Under the pieces are notes generated by a model. It worked only from the letters and a program-made list of their open reading frames with translations. It ran no database searches and had not been told where the DNA came from. From positions 62,001 to 126,000 of the forward strand of contig JAJYRN010000006.1 in assembly GCA_021794095.1 (NCBI GenBank): a stretch of DNA of 64,000 bases, read 5' to 3'. Both the position numbers and the translations under genes were made by a program. This stretch comes from Acidobacteriota bacterium (GTDB lineage: Bacteria; Acidobacteriota; Holophagae; Holophagales; Holophagaceae). This document shows positions 31,860 through 39,807 of this stretch, piece after piece (position 1 is the stretch's first letter; each line of letters begins with the position of its first letter).

Positions 31860-32506
31860 TGGCCAAGCGGTTCGAGGAGCCCCAGGCGCGCGGAGACTTC
31901 TTCAAGTCCCTGGGAACGCTGTTCGCAGGCTTCGTCGCCAGCCGCCTCGAGGATACGGTCACGGGCCTGGGTCCGAAGCTCCACCGTCCGCCCGGGGCCC
32001 TGGACGAGTTCGCCTTCCTCACGGCCTGCACCCGTTGCGACAAGTGCATCCGCGCCTGCCCGGAGAACGCCATCCGGAAGGCGGGCGCCAACCAGGGGCT
32101 GGCCCTCAACTCGCCGTACCTGGATCCCCGCAGCGTGCCCTGCTTTCTTTGCACCGCGCTGCCCTGCATCACGGCCTGCGAGGATGGCGCCCTGGTCTGG
32201 CCCCGGCGGGTCCAGGCGGATGGCGCGGTGCTTGAGGGGCCGAAAGCCGTGCGCATGGGCACAGCCACGGTGAAGCCCAACCGCTGTGTCACTTACGAAC
32301 GAGACACCCGGGCGCCCCAGGCCTGCCGGGTCTGCGTGGACCGCTGCCCCTATCCCGAGGAGGCCATCCGCATCGCGGACCCCATCGAGGGCGAACCCAT
32401 TGGCCACCCAGAGGTCATCGCGGAGGTTTGCACCGGGTGCGGGATCTGTGTCTTCGCCTGCCCGACGCCCGAGTCGGCCATTGTCGTGGTGCCCCGGCGG
32501 GATTGA
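31859..32506 (+). CDS. NapG/MauM-like ferredoxin-type protein with four [4Fe-4S] clusters
   Basis: 215 residues. After about 55 residues come four cysteine sets: CTRCDKCIRACP, CFLCTALPCITAC, a split set from NRC followed by CRVCVDRCP, and CTGCGICVFACP. This spacing and the ALDE preceding the first set match NapG-type electron-transfer proteins, usually periplasmic or membrane-associated partners of quinol oxidation. No twin-arginine signal is evident and no NapH partner is present. The start overlaps the previous stop, so the two proteins are probably made in equal amounts. The electron donor and acceptor are unknown. Confidence 0.85.
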   Translation: MAKRFEEPQARGDFFKSLGTLFAGFVASRLEDTVTGLGPKLHRPPGALDEFAFLTACTRCDKCIRACPENAIRKAGANQGLALNSPYLDPRSVPCFLCTALPCITACEDGALVWPRRVQADGAVLEGPKAVRMGTATVKPNRCVTYERDTRAPQACRVCVDRCPYPEEAIRIADPIEGEPIGHPEVIAEVCTGCGICVFACPTPESAIVVVPRRD

Positions 32507-32555
32507 TCCCGGGCGCCAGGTGCATCTCCCGGTGATTTGATGGATCCTGGGGGGG

Positions 32556-33269
32556 ATGACCGCCCCGGCCCGACGCCTTTGCCCCAGTTGCCAGACGACC
32601 TTGTCGCCCCTGGCGGCGGAATGCCCGGAATGTGGCCTGGGACTGGCCCCGCCCCGGCGCGAGCGCCCCATGCTGTTCCAGGCCTCGGCCCTGGCCCAGG
32701 CCCGCTTCGATCCACCACCCCGCGCACTCACCTCCCCCGCTCTGGGCCGGGTGGCGCCGGTGGCCATCGAGATTGCCCCGGAGGAACTCCAGCGGGCGCC
32801 CTCGGCGGAGGCGCCAGGCCCGGAGCTGCCGCAGACCCTGCCCGAGCCCCAGGAACCCGTGGCCAGTTTCTGGCCGCTGGTGAAGGTGGAATGCCTGGAG
32901 GCCCTCCTGCTCGCGGGCGTGCTGTCCTTGGCGCTGGTCCTTCCCGCCTGGGCGTTGGACGTGACACCGGTCCGGCTCTGGGGCGGGGCGTGGCCCTTCC
33001 TGCTCCCCTACCTGCTGGCCACGGCCTGGATCCTCTTCATGGCTCCGCTCGTCCTCACCGGGCAATCCCCCCTCATGGGCCGCTACGGGGTCACCCTGGC
33101 GGAGGAGTCACCCGAACGCCGGATGGCCTTTTCCCTCGTCCACCTGGTGTCCGTGACCCTGTTTCCGATGAGCTTTCTGTGCATGGTGCTCAGCCCGCGC
33201 CACCAGACCCTCGCCGAACTGCTCAGCGGCCAGGAACTGCTGGCGCGGCCCGTGGAGCGGTTGCGGTAG
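32556..33269 (+). CDS. Zinc-ribbon RDD-family membrane protein
   Basis: 237 residues. The start has a CPSC and CPEC pair, a zinc ribbon (residues ~9-27). A Pro/Glu-rich linker to about 105 precedes an RDD domain with two or three transmembrane segments (ALLLAGVLSLALVLPAW, FLLPYLLATAWILFMAPLVL, and one around LVSVTLFPMSFLCMVL). The ending RHQTLAELLSGQELL is typical of RDD proteins. Function is unknown in this class. The start is 49 bp after the ferredoxin stop, so it may be the last gene of that transcript. Confidence 0.75.
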   Translation: MTAPARRLCPSCQTTLSPLAAECPECGLGLAPPRRERPMLFQASALAQARFDPPPRALTSPALGRVAPVAIEIAPEELQRAPSAEAPGPELPQTLPEPQEPVASFWPLVKVECLEALLLAGVLSLALVLPAWALDVTPVRLWGGAWPFLLPYLLATAWILFMAPLVLTGQSPLMGRYGVTLAEESPERRMAFSLVHLVSVTLFPMSFLCMVLSPRHQTLAELLSGQELLARPVERLR

Positions 33270-33290
33270 GAAGCCGGAACGGAATCGTCG

Positions 33291-35180
33291 CTATTCCAGC
33301 ACGGGTTCCAGGTGGTAGGGGATGGAGATCACGACCGTTTTGGGTTTCAGGAAGAGCACGGCCTTGATGCGCCAGGCCGTCTGGTTGTGGAGGAGGTTCT
33401 CCCACCAGTGGCGGGTCACGAATTCAGGCAGGATCACGGTGACGGTGTACTCGGGCTCATTCATGCGCATGCGGTCAAGATCCTCGATGATGGGCTCGAC
33501 GATCTTCCGGTAGGGGCTCCGGAGGATCCGCAACGGGATGCCTTCGCAGTAGGTCGGCCAATCGGCCTGGAGCTTCTGGAGCGAGGCGCTGTCGCGTCCG
33601 TGTTCGTCCGGGAAGTCCACGGTGAGGGCTTCGATCTGCCCGTGCTCGGCGATGGCTTTGGCGTAGTTCAATGCCTGCACCACGCCGGAATGGATGCCCG
33701 AGACCAGCACCACCACGCGGTTCTTGCGGGGCGCGATGAAATCGGCGCGACTGGCGGCCAGGATGGACTTCACGCGGATGTAGTGGCGGTGGATGTTGAG
33801 GAAGATCGCCACCATCAGCGGCACCAGGAGGATGACGATCCAGGCCCCGTGAACGAAGCGGGTCAGGGTGATGACCAGTGCCACGGTCAAGGCCGTGAGG
33901 GCCCCCACGCCGTTGATGACCGCCTTGGATCGCCAATGCGGGCCCTTGTGGCGGAACCAGTGCCGCACCATCCCGGTCTGGCTCAGCGTGAAGCCCATGA
34001 ACACACCCACGGCATACAGCGGCAGCAGGTGGTCCTCCTTGGCCCCGAAGAGGAACACCAGGATGCCCGCCGCCACGGACAGGATCAGGATGCCGTTGGA
34101 GAACACCAGGCGGTCGCCCTGGCTGGTGAACTGCCGGGGAAGGAAGCCATCCCGGGCCTGGATGGCGGCCAGCCGGGGGAAGTCGGCATAGGCCGTGTTG
34201 GCTGCCAGGGCGAGGATGGCCATGGTGAAGCCGGTCAGGGTCAGATAGGCGAAGTGGCCAAAACCATGCCCCGCGCGACCGAGGATGATGTGGGCGAGCT
34301 GGGAAAGCAGGGTCTCCGGGGCATCGGGGCTGTAGGTCAGGCCGTAGTGGTTGGTCAGGTAGGTGATGCCCAGGAACATCGTGCCCAGGAGCGCCACCAT
34401 CCAGGTCATGGTCTTGGAGGCATTGTGGGCGACGGGCTCCCGGAAGGCCTGGACGCCATTGCTGATGGCCTCCACGCCGGTCAGGGCGGTGCAGCCCGCA
34501 CTGTAGGCCCGGGCGAAGAGCCAGACGGCCACCCATCGGCTGACGTCGGCAATCTGGGGGGCGACGAAATGGACGGCGGGGTGGGGGTGGATCAGCATGT
34601 CCCAGAAGCCCCGGGCCAGCAGGGACAGGACGCAGATCACGAAGCCGTAGGTGGGCACCGAAAAGACCAGGCCGCTTTCTTTGACGCCGCGGAGGTTCAC
34701 GAGGGCCACGAACGCGATGATGCCTTCGGCCAGAAAGATCCGGTGGGGTTCCATGGCCGGGAAGGCCGAGGTGATGGCCGAGACACCCGCGGAGACAGAC
34801 ACGGCTACGGTCAGGATGTAGTCAATGAGCAGCGAGGCGCCCGCCGTCTGGGCGGCCAATTCTCCGAGGTTGTCCTTGGCCACCAGGTAGGCGCCCCCGC
34901 CGCCGGGGTAGGCGTGGATGGTCTGCCGGTAGCTGAAGGTGAGGATCGCCAGCAGGGCCACGATGCCCAGCGCCACATACCAGGACCAGCCCAGAACCCC
35001 CGCGCCGAACATGGCCACGGCCATGGTGAGGGGCGTCATGATCTCCTGGGTGCCGTAGGCCACCGAGGAGAGGGCATCCGAGCTGAATACGGCCAGGGCG
35101 ATGGGATTGTTGATCCGGGTGTGCTGCGTCTCTTCGCTGGACAGGCGACGCCCGAGAAGGATCCGTCTAAGGTTCGGCAT
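33291..35180 (-). CDS. KimA-like potassium transporter (APC superfamily with cytosolic C-terminal domain), copy 1
   Basis: 629 residues: about 12 transmembrane helices, then a hydrophilic ~170-residue tail. It carries the diagnostic blocks of Bacillus subtilis KimA (YdaO): SSDALSSVAYGT, AYPGGGGAYLVAKDNLGE, LLIDYILTVAVSVSAG, GCTALTGVEAISNG and ARDGFLPRQFT. The tail has a nucleotide-binding-like fold (VVVLVSGIHSGVVQALNYAK) and ends NLLHNQTAWRIK with IPYHLEP. KimA is a proton-coupled K+ importer. c-di-AMP control in Firmicutes acts through the tail; here it is untested. A second, similar copy lies upstream 36 bp away. Confidence 0.82.
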   Translation of the reverse strand: MPNLRRILLGRRLSSEETQHTRINNPIALAVFSSDALSSVAYGTQEIMTPLTMAVAMFGAGVLGWSWYVALGIVALLAILTFSYRQTIHAYPGGGGAYLVAKDNLGELAAQTAGASLLIDYILTVAVSVSAGVSAITSAFPAMEPHRIFLAEGIIAFVALVNLRGVKESGLVFSVPTYGFVICVLSLLARGFWDMLIHPHPAVHFVAPQIADVSRWVAVWLFARAYSAGCTALTGVEAISNGVQAFREPVAHNASKTMTWMVALLGTMFLGITYLTNHYGLTYSPDAPETLLSQLAHIILGRAGHGFGHFAYLTLTGFTMAILALAANTAYADFPRLAAIQARDGFLPRQFTSQGDRLVFSNGILILSVAAGILVFLFGAKEDHLLPLYAVGVFMGFTLSQTGMVRHWFRHKGPHWRSKAVINGVGALTALTVALVITLTRFVHGAWIVILLVPLMVAIFLNIHRHYIRVKSILAASRADFIAPRKNRVVVLVSGIHSGVVQALNYAKAIAEHGQIEALTVDFPDEHGRDSASLQKLQADWPTYCEGIPLRILRSPYRKIVEPIIEDLDRMRMNEPEYTVTVILPEFVTRHWWENLLHNQTAWRIKAVLFLKPKTVVISIPYHLEPVLE

Positions 35181-35216
35181 GCAGTTCCATCATCCGGCCC
35201 GGCCGGTTCCAGAAAG

Positions 35217-37130
35217 CTACTCTAGATCCGGCTCCAGATGGTAGGGAATGGAGATCACCACCGTCTTGGGCTTCGCGAGCAGGGTGCCCTTAATGCGCCA
35301 GGCGGTCTGGTTGTGGAGCAGATGCTCCCACCAGTGGGCTGTGACGAACTCCGGGATGATGACCGTGACGGTGTACTCCGGTTCCGCGCGCCGCATGCGG
35401 TCGAGATCCTCGATGATGGGTTCGACGATCTTCCGGTAGGGGCTGCGGAGCACGCGGAGGGGCACGCCCTCGCAGTAGTAGGGCCAGTCAGCCTGGAGCT
35501 TCTCCAGGGCGGCGCTGTCGCGGCCGTTCTCGTCGGGAAAGTCCACCGTCAGCGCCTCGATCTCCCCGTGTTCGGCGATGGCCTTGGCGTAGTTCAGCGC
35601 CTGCACGACGCCGGAGTGGATGCCGGAAACCAGCACCACCACGCGATTTCGGCGGGGCGTGAGGAAGTTGGTCCGGCTGGCGGCCAGGCGGGATTTCACG
35701 CGGATGTAGTGGCGGTGGATGTTGAAGAAGGTGAACACCAGGATCGGCACCAGCAGCACCACCACCCAGACGCCATGGGTGAACTTGGTGGCGATGATGA
35801 CGCACATGACCAGGAAGGTGGTCATGGCCCCAATGCCGTTCACCACGGCCTTCAGGCGCCAGCCCTGGCCGCCCTCCTTCCTCCAGTGGAGAACCATGCC
35901 CGTCTGGCTGATGGTGAAGCCGATGAACACGCCCAGGGCGTAGAGGTCCAGGAGGTGGGTCTCGTGGGCATCGAACAGCACGATCAGGATCGCCGAGGCC
36001 ACGCTGAGGATGATGATGCCGTTGGAGAAGACAAGGCGGTCGCCCTGGCTGGTGAACTGGCGGGGCAGGAAGCCATCCCGGGCGTGGAGCGCCGCCAGAC
36101 GGGGAAAATCCGCATAGGAGGTGTTGGCCGCGAGCGAGAGGATGGCCGTGGTGAAGAACTGCTGGGCAAAGTAGACGGCCTTCCCCAGGCCGGAGGTGCC
36201 GTAGATCTTATGCCCCAGCATGGAGAGCAGTGATTCGGCCATCGCGTCGTTGTGGCCCAGGTGGTAGTGGTTCGAAAGGTAGGTGATGCCGAGGAACATG
36301 GTGCCCAGCAGGAGCACCATGGAGGTCATGGTCTTGGCGGCGTTGTCGGAGACCGGAGGTTTGAACGCCGTTACGCCGTTGCTGATGGCCTCCACCCCCG
36401 TCAAGGCGGTGCAGCCCGCGGCGTAGGCCCGGGCGAAGAGCCAGATGGCCGCCAGCTTGCCGAGGGTGTTGACGTGGAGCATCTGGACCCGTACCGGCTC
36501 GATGAGCGCGCCATCGGTGTGTGTGACGGCCCGCACCACCCCGATGCCCACCATGGTCAGGATCAGGCAGACGAACCCGTAGGTGGGGATCGCGAACACC
36601 GCACCGCTCTCCTTCACGCCCCGCAGGTTCATGAGGGCGATGAAGGCGACGATGAGCAGCGCCATGGCCACCCGGTGGGGTTCCAGGGCCGGGAAAGCGG
36701 AGGTGATGGCGGTGACGCCGGCGGAGACCGACACCGCCACGGTCAGAATGTAGTCAATGAGCAGGGAGGCCCCCGCCGTCTGCGCCGCGAGCTCGCCCAG
36801 GTTGTCCTTGGCGACCAGGTAGGCGCCACCGCCGGACGGGTAGGCGTGGATGGTCTGCTTGTAGCTCACCATCAGGATGAGCAGGAGGGCGCTGATGCCC
36901 AGGGCCGCCCACCAGGACCAGAAGATGGCACCCATGGCCATCGCGGCGGTGAGGCCGAGCGACGGGGTCACCCGGCTGATGGTGTTCATGATGGCTTCCG
37001 TGCCGTAGGCCACGGAGGAAAGCGCATCCGAGCTGAACACCGCCAGGGCGATGGGGTTGCTGATCTTCGTGGTGTGGCTCTCCTCGCTGCCGAGACGGCG
37101 GCCCAGGAGGATGCGTCGGAGCTTGGGCAT
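35217..37130 (-). CDS. KimA-like potassium transporter, copy 2
   Basis: 637 residues, clearly paralogous to the next gene downstream along the full length. They share MPxLRRILLGRRL, SSDALSSVAYGT, GGGAYLVAKDNLGE, the AITSAFPALEP block, NNIHRHYIRVKS-type tail start and the closing HLLHNQTAWRIK and IPYHLEP. Differences concentrate in the loop around residues 195-240 and in the helix after GAIFWSWW. The tandem pair probably arose by duplication and diverged enough to differ in affinity or control. Predicted inner-membrane K+ importer. Confidence 0.82.
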   Translation of the reverse strand: MPKLRRILLGRRLGSEESHTTKISNPIALAVFSSDALSSVAYGTEAIMNTISRVTPSLGLTAAMAMGAIFWSWWAALGISALLLILMVSYKQTIHAYPSGGGAYLVAKDNLGELAAQTAGASLLIDYILTVAVSVSAGVTAITSAFPALEPHRVAMALLIVAFIALMNLRGVKESGAVFAIPTYGFVCLILTMVGIGVVRAVTHTDGALIEPVRVQMLHVNTLGKLAAIWLFARAYAAGCTALTGVEAISNGVTAFKPPVSDNAAKTMTSMVLLLGTMFLGITYLSNHYHLGHNDAMAESLLSMLGHKIYGTSGLGKAVYFAQQFFTTAILSLAANTSYADFPRLAALHARDGFLPRQFTSQGDRLVFSNGIIILSVASAILIVLFDAHETHLLDLYALGVFIGFTISQTGMVLHWRKEGGQGWRLKAVVNGIGAMTTFLVMCVIIATKFTHGVWVVVLLVPILVFTFFNIHRHYIRVKSRLAASRTNFLTPRRNRVVVLVSGIHSGVVQALNYAKAIAEHGEIEALTVDFPDENGRDSAALEKLQADWPYYCEGVPLRVLRSPYRKIVEPIIEDLDRMRRAEPEYTVTVIIPEFVTAHWWEHLLHNQTAWRIKGTLLAKPKTVVISIPYHLEPDLE

Positions 37131-37140
37131 GGAAATCCGT

Positions 37141-37551
37141 TCAGCGGGCCATCAGCCAGAGGCCCGCCAGCGTCGCGGCAAGGCCCAACAGGCGGGAGGG
37201 CTGGAGGTGTTCCCGGAAGAACAGGAACGCCAGGAGGGCGACCAGCAGGAAGTTCGCATTCATGATGCCGACCGCCACGGCCGTGCGCGCGCCGCGGGCG
37301 AAGCTTTCATTGACGAAAACCAGCGCGAGGGCGGTGAGGAGCCCCGCGCCAAGGCCCCAGCCCACCGCATCCGGCGAGGCAAGGTGGCGTCCCCGGGCCA
37401 GCCAGTAGGCCAGGGCGAGGGGCAGTTCGCCGATCACCACCCAGAGCAGCACGCCCGCGGAATCAAGCCCCCGCTGACCGGCCCCCTTCATGCCGAGGTT
37501 GGCCAGTCCCATGAATACGAATGCCGCGAGCGCCCATCCCAGCCAAGCCAT
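37141..37551 (-). CDS. EamA-like half-size small-molecule transporter
   Basis: 136 residues with five hydrophobic segments and the EamA/DMT pattern, ending AVGIMNANFLLVALLAFLFF, REHLQPSRLLG and LAATLAGLWLMA. That is a single EamA repeat, so the transporter would work as a dimer. I start it at the ATG at 37551 (MAWLGWALAA), which begins the first membrane segment; the open frame continues 20 codons upstream. Substrate unknown. The start of copy 2 of the KimA-like gene lies 10 bp beyond the stop. Confidence 0.7.
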   Translation of the reverse strand: MAWLGWALAAFVFMGLANLGMKGAGQRGLDSAGVLLWVVIGELPLALAYWLARGRHLASPDAVGWGLGAGLLTALALVFVNESFARGARTAVAVGIMNANFLLVALLAFLFFREHLQPSRLLGLAATLAGLWLMAR

Positions 37552-37861
37552 GCTTCCTGCCCAAAGGGAACCATTATGGCCGCGCCATCCTGCACCAGAT
37601 GGCACAAACACCCCGAAGGAGATTCCCCGGAATTGCCCCCCCCCGGACGAAGGGGTTGTATGGATGCGATAATATTTTTTATTTATTGAAATATTGTAAT
37701 TTATTTTTAATCGAAATCCATTGTTGCTCTAACTGCGAGTGATTCACGTCACAGAGGGGAAGTTCCCTGCACCGTAGTCCCTACCACCCGTTGTTCCGGT
37801 GGATTCCATTCCGGGTCCGAAGACCCATTGCGGCGGCGTTTGTCCGCCAGGAGGCTCTCCC
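37552..37861. promoter_or_regulatory. 310-bp intergenic region with an AT-rich island upstream of the bufferin-like operon
   Basis: Non-coding spacer between divergent genes. From about 37668 to 37720 nearly every base is A or T, in sharp contrast to the surrounding GC-rich DNA. It contains a -35-like TTGAAA (37686-37691) but no clear -10 at 17 bp. It probably holds the operon promoter and perhaps an UP-type element or nucleoid-protein site. A Shine-Dalgarno AGGAGG lies just before 37862. I see no gene or recognised metal-regulator palindrome in it. Confidence 0.55.
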
Positions 37862-38131
37862 ATGAACCGCACCCACCCCGCCCTCGCCACCCTCTTTGCC
37901 GCCGGCGCCTTTGTGGCCGCTGGCGCCGTTCCGGCCATGGCCGCCACCGCCACCTCCACCCGCACCAGCACCAACCTGGTCGAAGCCGGCTGCGGCGCCA
38001 AGGGTGCGAAGGGCGCGAAGGATGCCAAGTGCGGCAAGGGCGCCAAGACCAAGAAGGACGCGGCCAAGAAGGGCGCGAAGGACGCCTCCTGCGGCAAGGG
38101 TTCCTGCGGCAGCAGCAAGAAGAAGGGGTGA
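37862..38131 (+). CDS. Bufferin-like (BufA/HvfA-type) secreted precursor peptide
   Basis: 89 residues. A signal peptide (ALATLFAAGAFVAAGAVPA, cleavage near AMA-A) precedes a Thr/Ser stretch and a Lys-rich core with four Cys-Gly pairs at Cys44, Cys57, Cys77 and Cys82. Three of them fit [DE]-A-x-C-G (EAGCG, DAKCG, DASCG); the fourth is GSCG. Gly-Ala-Lys repeats (GAKGAKGAKDAK) separate them. About 15 lysines lie after the signal. Known BufA2/HvfA precursors carry EGKCG motifs whose cysteines are converted by a DUF692 enzyme, encoded next here. The product is predicted to be a periplasmic copper-binding peptide; modification and metal are inferred. Confidence 0.75.
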   Translation: MNRTHPALATLFAAGAFVAAGAVPAMAATATSTRTSTNLVEAGCGAKGAKGAKDAKCGKGAKTKKDAAKKGAKDASCGKGSCGSSKKKG

Positions 38132-38148
38132 TCCCGGTCTTTGATTTC

Positions 38149-38173
38149 CCCGGGGGCGCCTGGCGCCCCCGGG
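38149..38173 (+). terminator. Intra-operon hairpin between precursor and enzyme genes
   Basis: CCCGGGGGCGCC, T, GGCGCCCCCGGG: a perfect 12-bp inverted repeat 17 bp after the precursor stop, followed by ACTGTTT. It looks like an attenuator or partial terminator that would make precursor mRNA more abundant than enzyme mRNA, or a 3' stabiliser of the precursor message. Confidence 0.65.
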
Positions 38174-38192
38174 ACTGTTTAACGAGGCTCCC

Positions 38193-39035
38193 ATGGCATT
38201 CACCGGCGTTGGTCTGGGCCTGCGGCGGCCCCACATGGAGCAGGTGGCGGCGCTCGACGTCGCTCCCGTGCCCTTCTGGGAGATCGCGCCCGAGAACGTG
38301 GTGGGCCAAGGCGGGGCGCGGCATCGCCTGGTCATGGGCATTCTCGAACGGGACGATGTCCTCACGCACGGCCTTTCCATGTCCATGGGCGGCTTCGACG
38401 CCTGGGCGCCCGAGGTGCTGGAGCAGCTCGTGGCCTTCCTCAAGGCCACAGGCACGCCCTGGCATTCCGAGCATCTCTGCTGGAGCAGCTTCGGCGGGGC
38501 CCACACCCACGAACTGCTGCCCATGCCCTTCACCCGCGAGGCGGCGCGCCACGCCATCGCCCGCGTGAAGACCCTGCAGGCCAAATTGCCCGTGCCCTTC
38601 CTGCTGGAGAACATCAGCTATTACGCCGAACTGGGCGAGCCCGAGATGAGCGAGCGGGATTTCCTGCTGGAGGTGCTGGAGGGTGCCGACTGCGGCTGGC
38701 TGCTGGACATCAACAACGTCTATGTGAACAGTGTGAACCACGGCTTCGACCCGAAGGAGTGGCTCGCGGGGATGCCCCTGCACCGGGTGGCCCAGATGCA
38801 CATTGCCGGCCATACCTGGCTGGAGGCCGAGGGCGTCCTTCTCGACACCCACGGCGCCCCCGTGGTGGATCCCGTCGTGGACCTGATGGCCTGGGTGCTG
38901 CCGCGCATCGGCCGGCCCGTTCCGGTGCTGCTGGAGCGGGATCATGAGATCCCGGATTTGGCCGTGCTTCTGGCGGAACGCGAACAGCTCCAGGCTGCCT
39001 ACGAGGGTGCCCTGGCGGGGGTGGCCCATGCGTGA
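38193..39035 (+). CDS. DUF692 multinuclear iron enzyme, BufB/MbnB/HvfB-like
   Basis: 280 residues of the DUF692 TIM-barrel family. Likely metal ligands are all present: His91-Ser-Glu93-His94 (TPWHSEHLCW), Glu139-Asn140 (FLLENISYY), Asp172-x-Asn-Asn (LLDINNVYVNS), His203 (MHIAGH) and Glu248-x-Asp250 (LLERDHE). In MbnB and HvfB such sites hold a multinuclear iron centre that oxidises cysteine to an oxazolone-thioamide or related heterocycle. GAGG precedes the ATG at 38193. Substrate is inferred to be the upstream Cys-Gly peptide. The stop overlaps the next gene by 8 nt. Confidence 0.88.
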   Translation: MAFTGVGLGLRRPHMEQVAALDVAPVPFWEIAPENVVGQGGARHRLVMGILERDDVLTHGLSMSMGGFDAWAPEVLEQLVAFLKATGTPWHSEHLCWSSFGGAHTHELLPMPFTREAARHAIARVKTLQAKLPVPFLLENISYYAELGEPEMSERDFLLEVLEGADCGWLLDINNVYVNSVNHGFDPKEWLAGMPLHRVAQMHIAGHTWLEAEGVLLDTHGAPVVDPVVDLMAWVLPRIGRPVPVLLERDHEIPDLAVLLAEREQLQAAYEGALAGVAHA

Positions 39036-39807
39036 ATCCCGCCTTGCCCACCTTCAGTCCGCGGTCCTGGACCTGGCCTTTGATGCAGATGCCGAAGCCT
39101 TCCGGGCTGATCCGGCCACCTGGGCCCAGGCCCGGAACCTCGTTTCCGCCGATGGACGGACGCTGGCCACCCGCCACGAACGCTGGCTGCTCTACCGCGA
39201 CCTGATCCGCACGACCCTGGAAGATCCCCTCGCGGACACCTTCCCCATCACGCAGACGCTGCTGGAGGAAGCTTCGGCCTGGGCCGAATGCGTGGATGCC
39301 TTCCTGGCCAGCCGGACAATCTCCAGCCCCTACTACCGCGAGGTGGCCCCCGCGTTTGTGGCCTGGCTGGCGGCCAGCCACTGGGGCCTGGAGCGCTGGC
39401 CCTTCCTGCTCCAGCTGGCTCACTACGAGGCGGTGGAACTGGAGGTGTTGTGGGCTCCGGATGCGTCCCCGGCCATCGGCCTGTCCGCCGAGCCCGCCCT
39501 TGACCGTGTCGCCGTGCTGGATCCCGCCGCCCGGAACCTGGCCTACGGCTTTGCGGTCCAGCTGGCCACGGTGGAGGCACCCGAGCCACCTCCCGCTTGT
39601 GCTCGGCTGCTCTGCCATCGGGACCGGGAAGGCGCCTTCCACGTCCTGGAACTCACGCCCCCTGTCTCCGCCCTGCTGGCCCGCAGCCAGGAAGGCCAGG
39701 CCCTGGGGCCGGCCTTGGCGGAGCTGGGGGCAGATCCGGTCGAAGCCTTCGCCCTCCTGCGCGAATTCCGGGACCAGGGTGTGCTTCAGGGATTCCGAAG
39801 CGCCTGA
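39028..39807 (+). CDS. DUF2063 partner protein, BufC/HvfC-like
   Basis: 259 residues. The N-terminus (RLAHLQSAVLDLAFD) begins the DUF2063 putative DNA-binding-like domain found in MbnC/BufC/HvfC-type partners. The middle (RTISSPYYREVAPAFVAWLA, then LPFLLQLAHYEAVELEVLW-like residues) has the HYE(A/W)VE pattern of the family. In characterised systems the partner binds precursor and DUF692 enzyme and is needed for activity, rather than binding DNA. It overlaps the enzyme gene by 8 nt, and its 3' end overlaps the convergent unknown gene by 22 nt. Confidence 0.85.
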   Translation: MRESRLAHLQSAVLDLAFDADAEAFRADPATWAQARNLVSADGRTLATRHERWLLYRDLIRTTLEDPLADTFPITQTLLEEASAWAECVDAFLASRTISSPYYREVAPAFVAWLAASHWGLERWPFLLQLAHYEAVELEVLWAPDASPAIGLSAEPALDRVAVLDPAARNLAYGFAVQLATVEAPEPPPACARLLCHRDREGAFHVLELTPPVSALLARSQEGQALGPALAELGADPVEAFALLREFRDQGVLQGFRSA

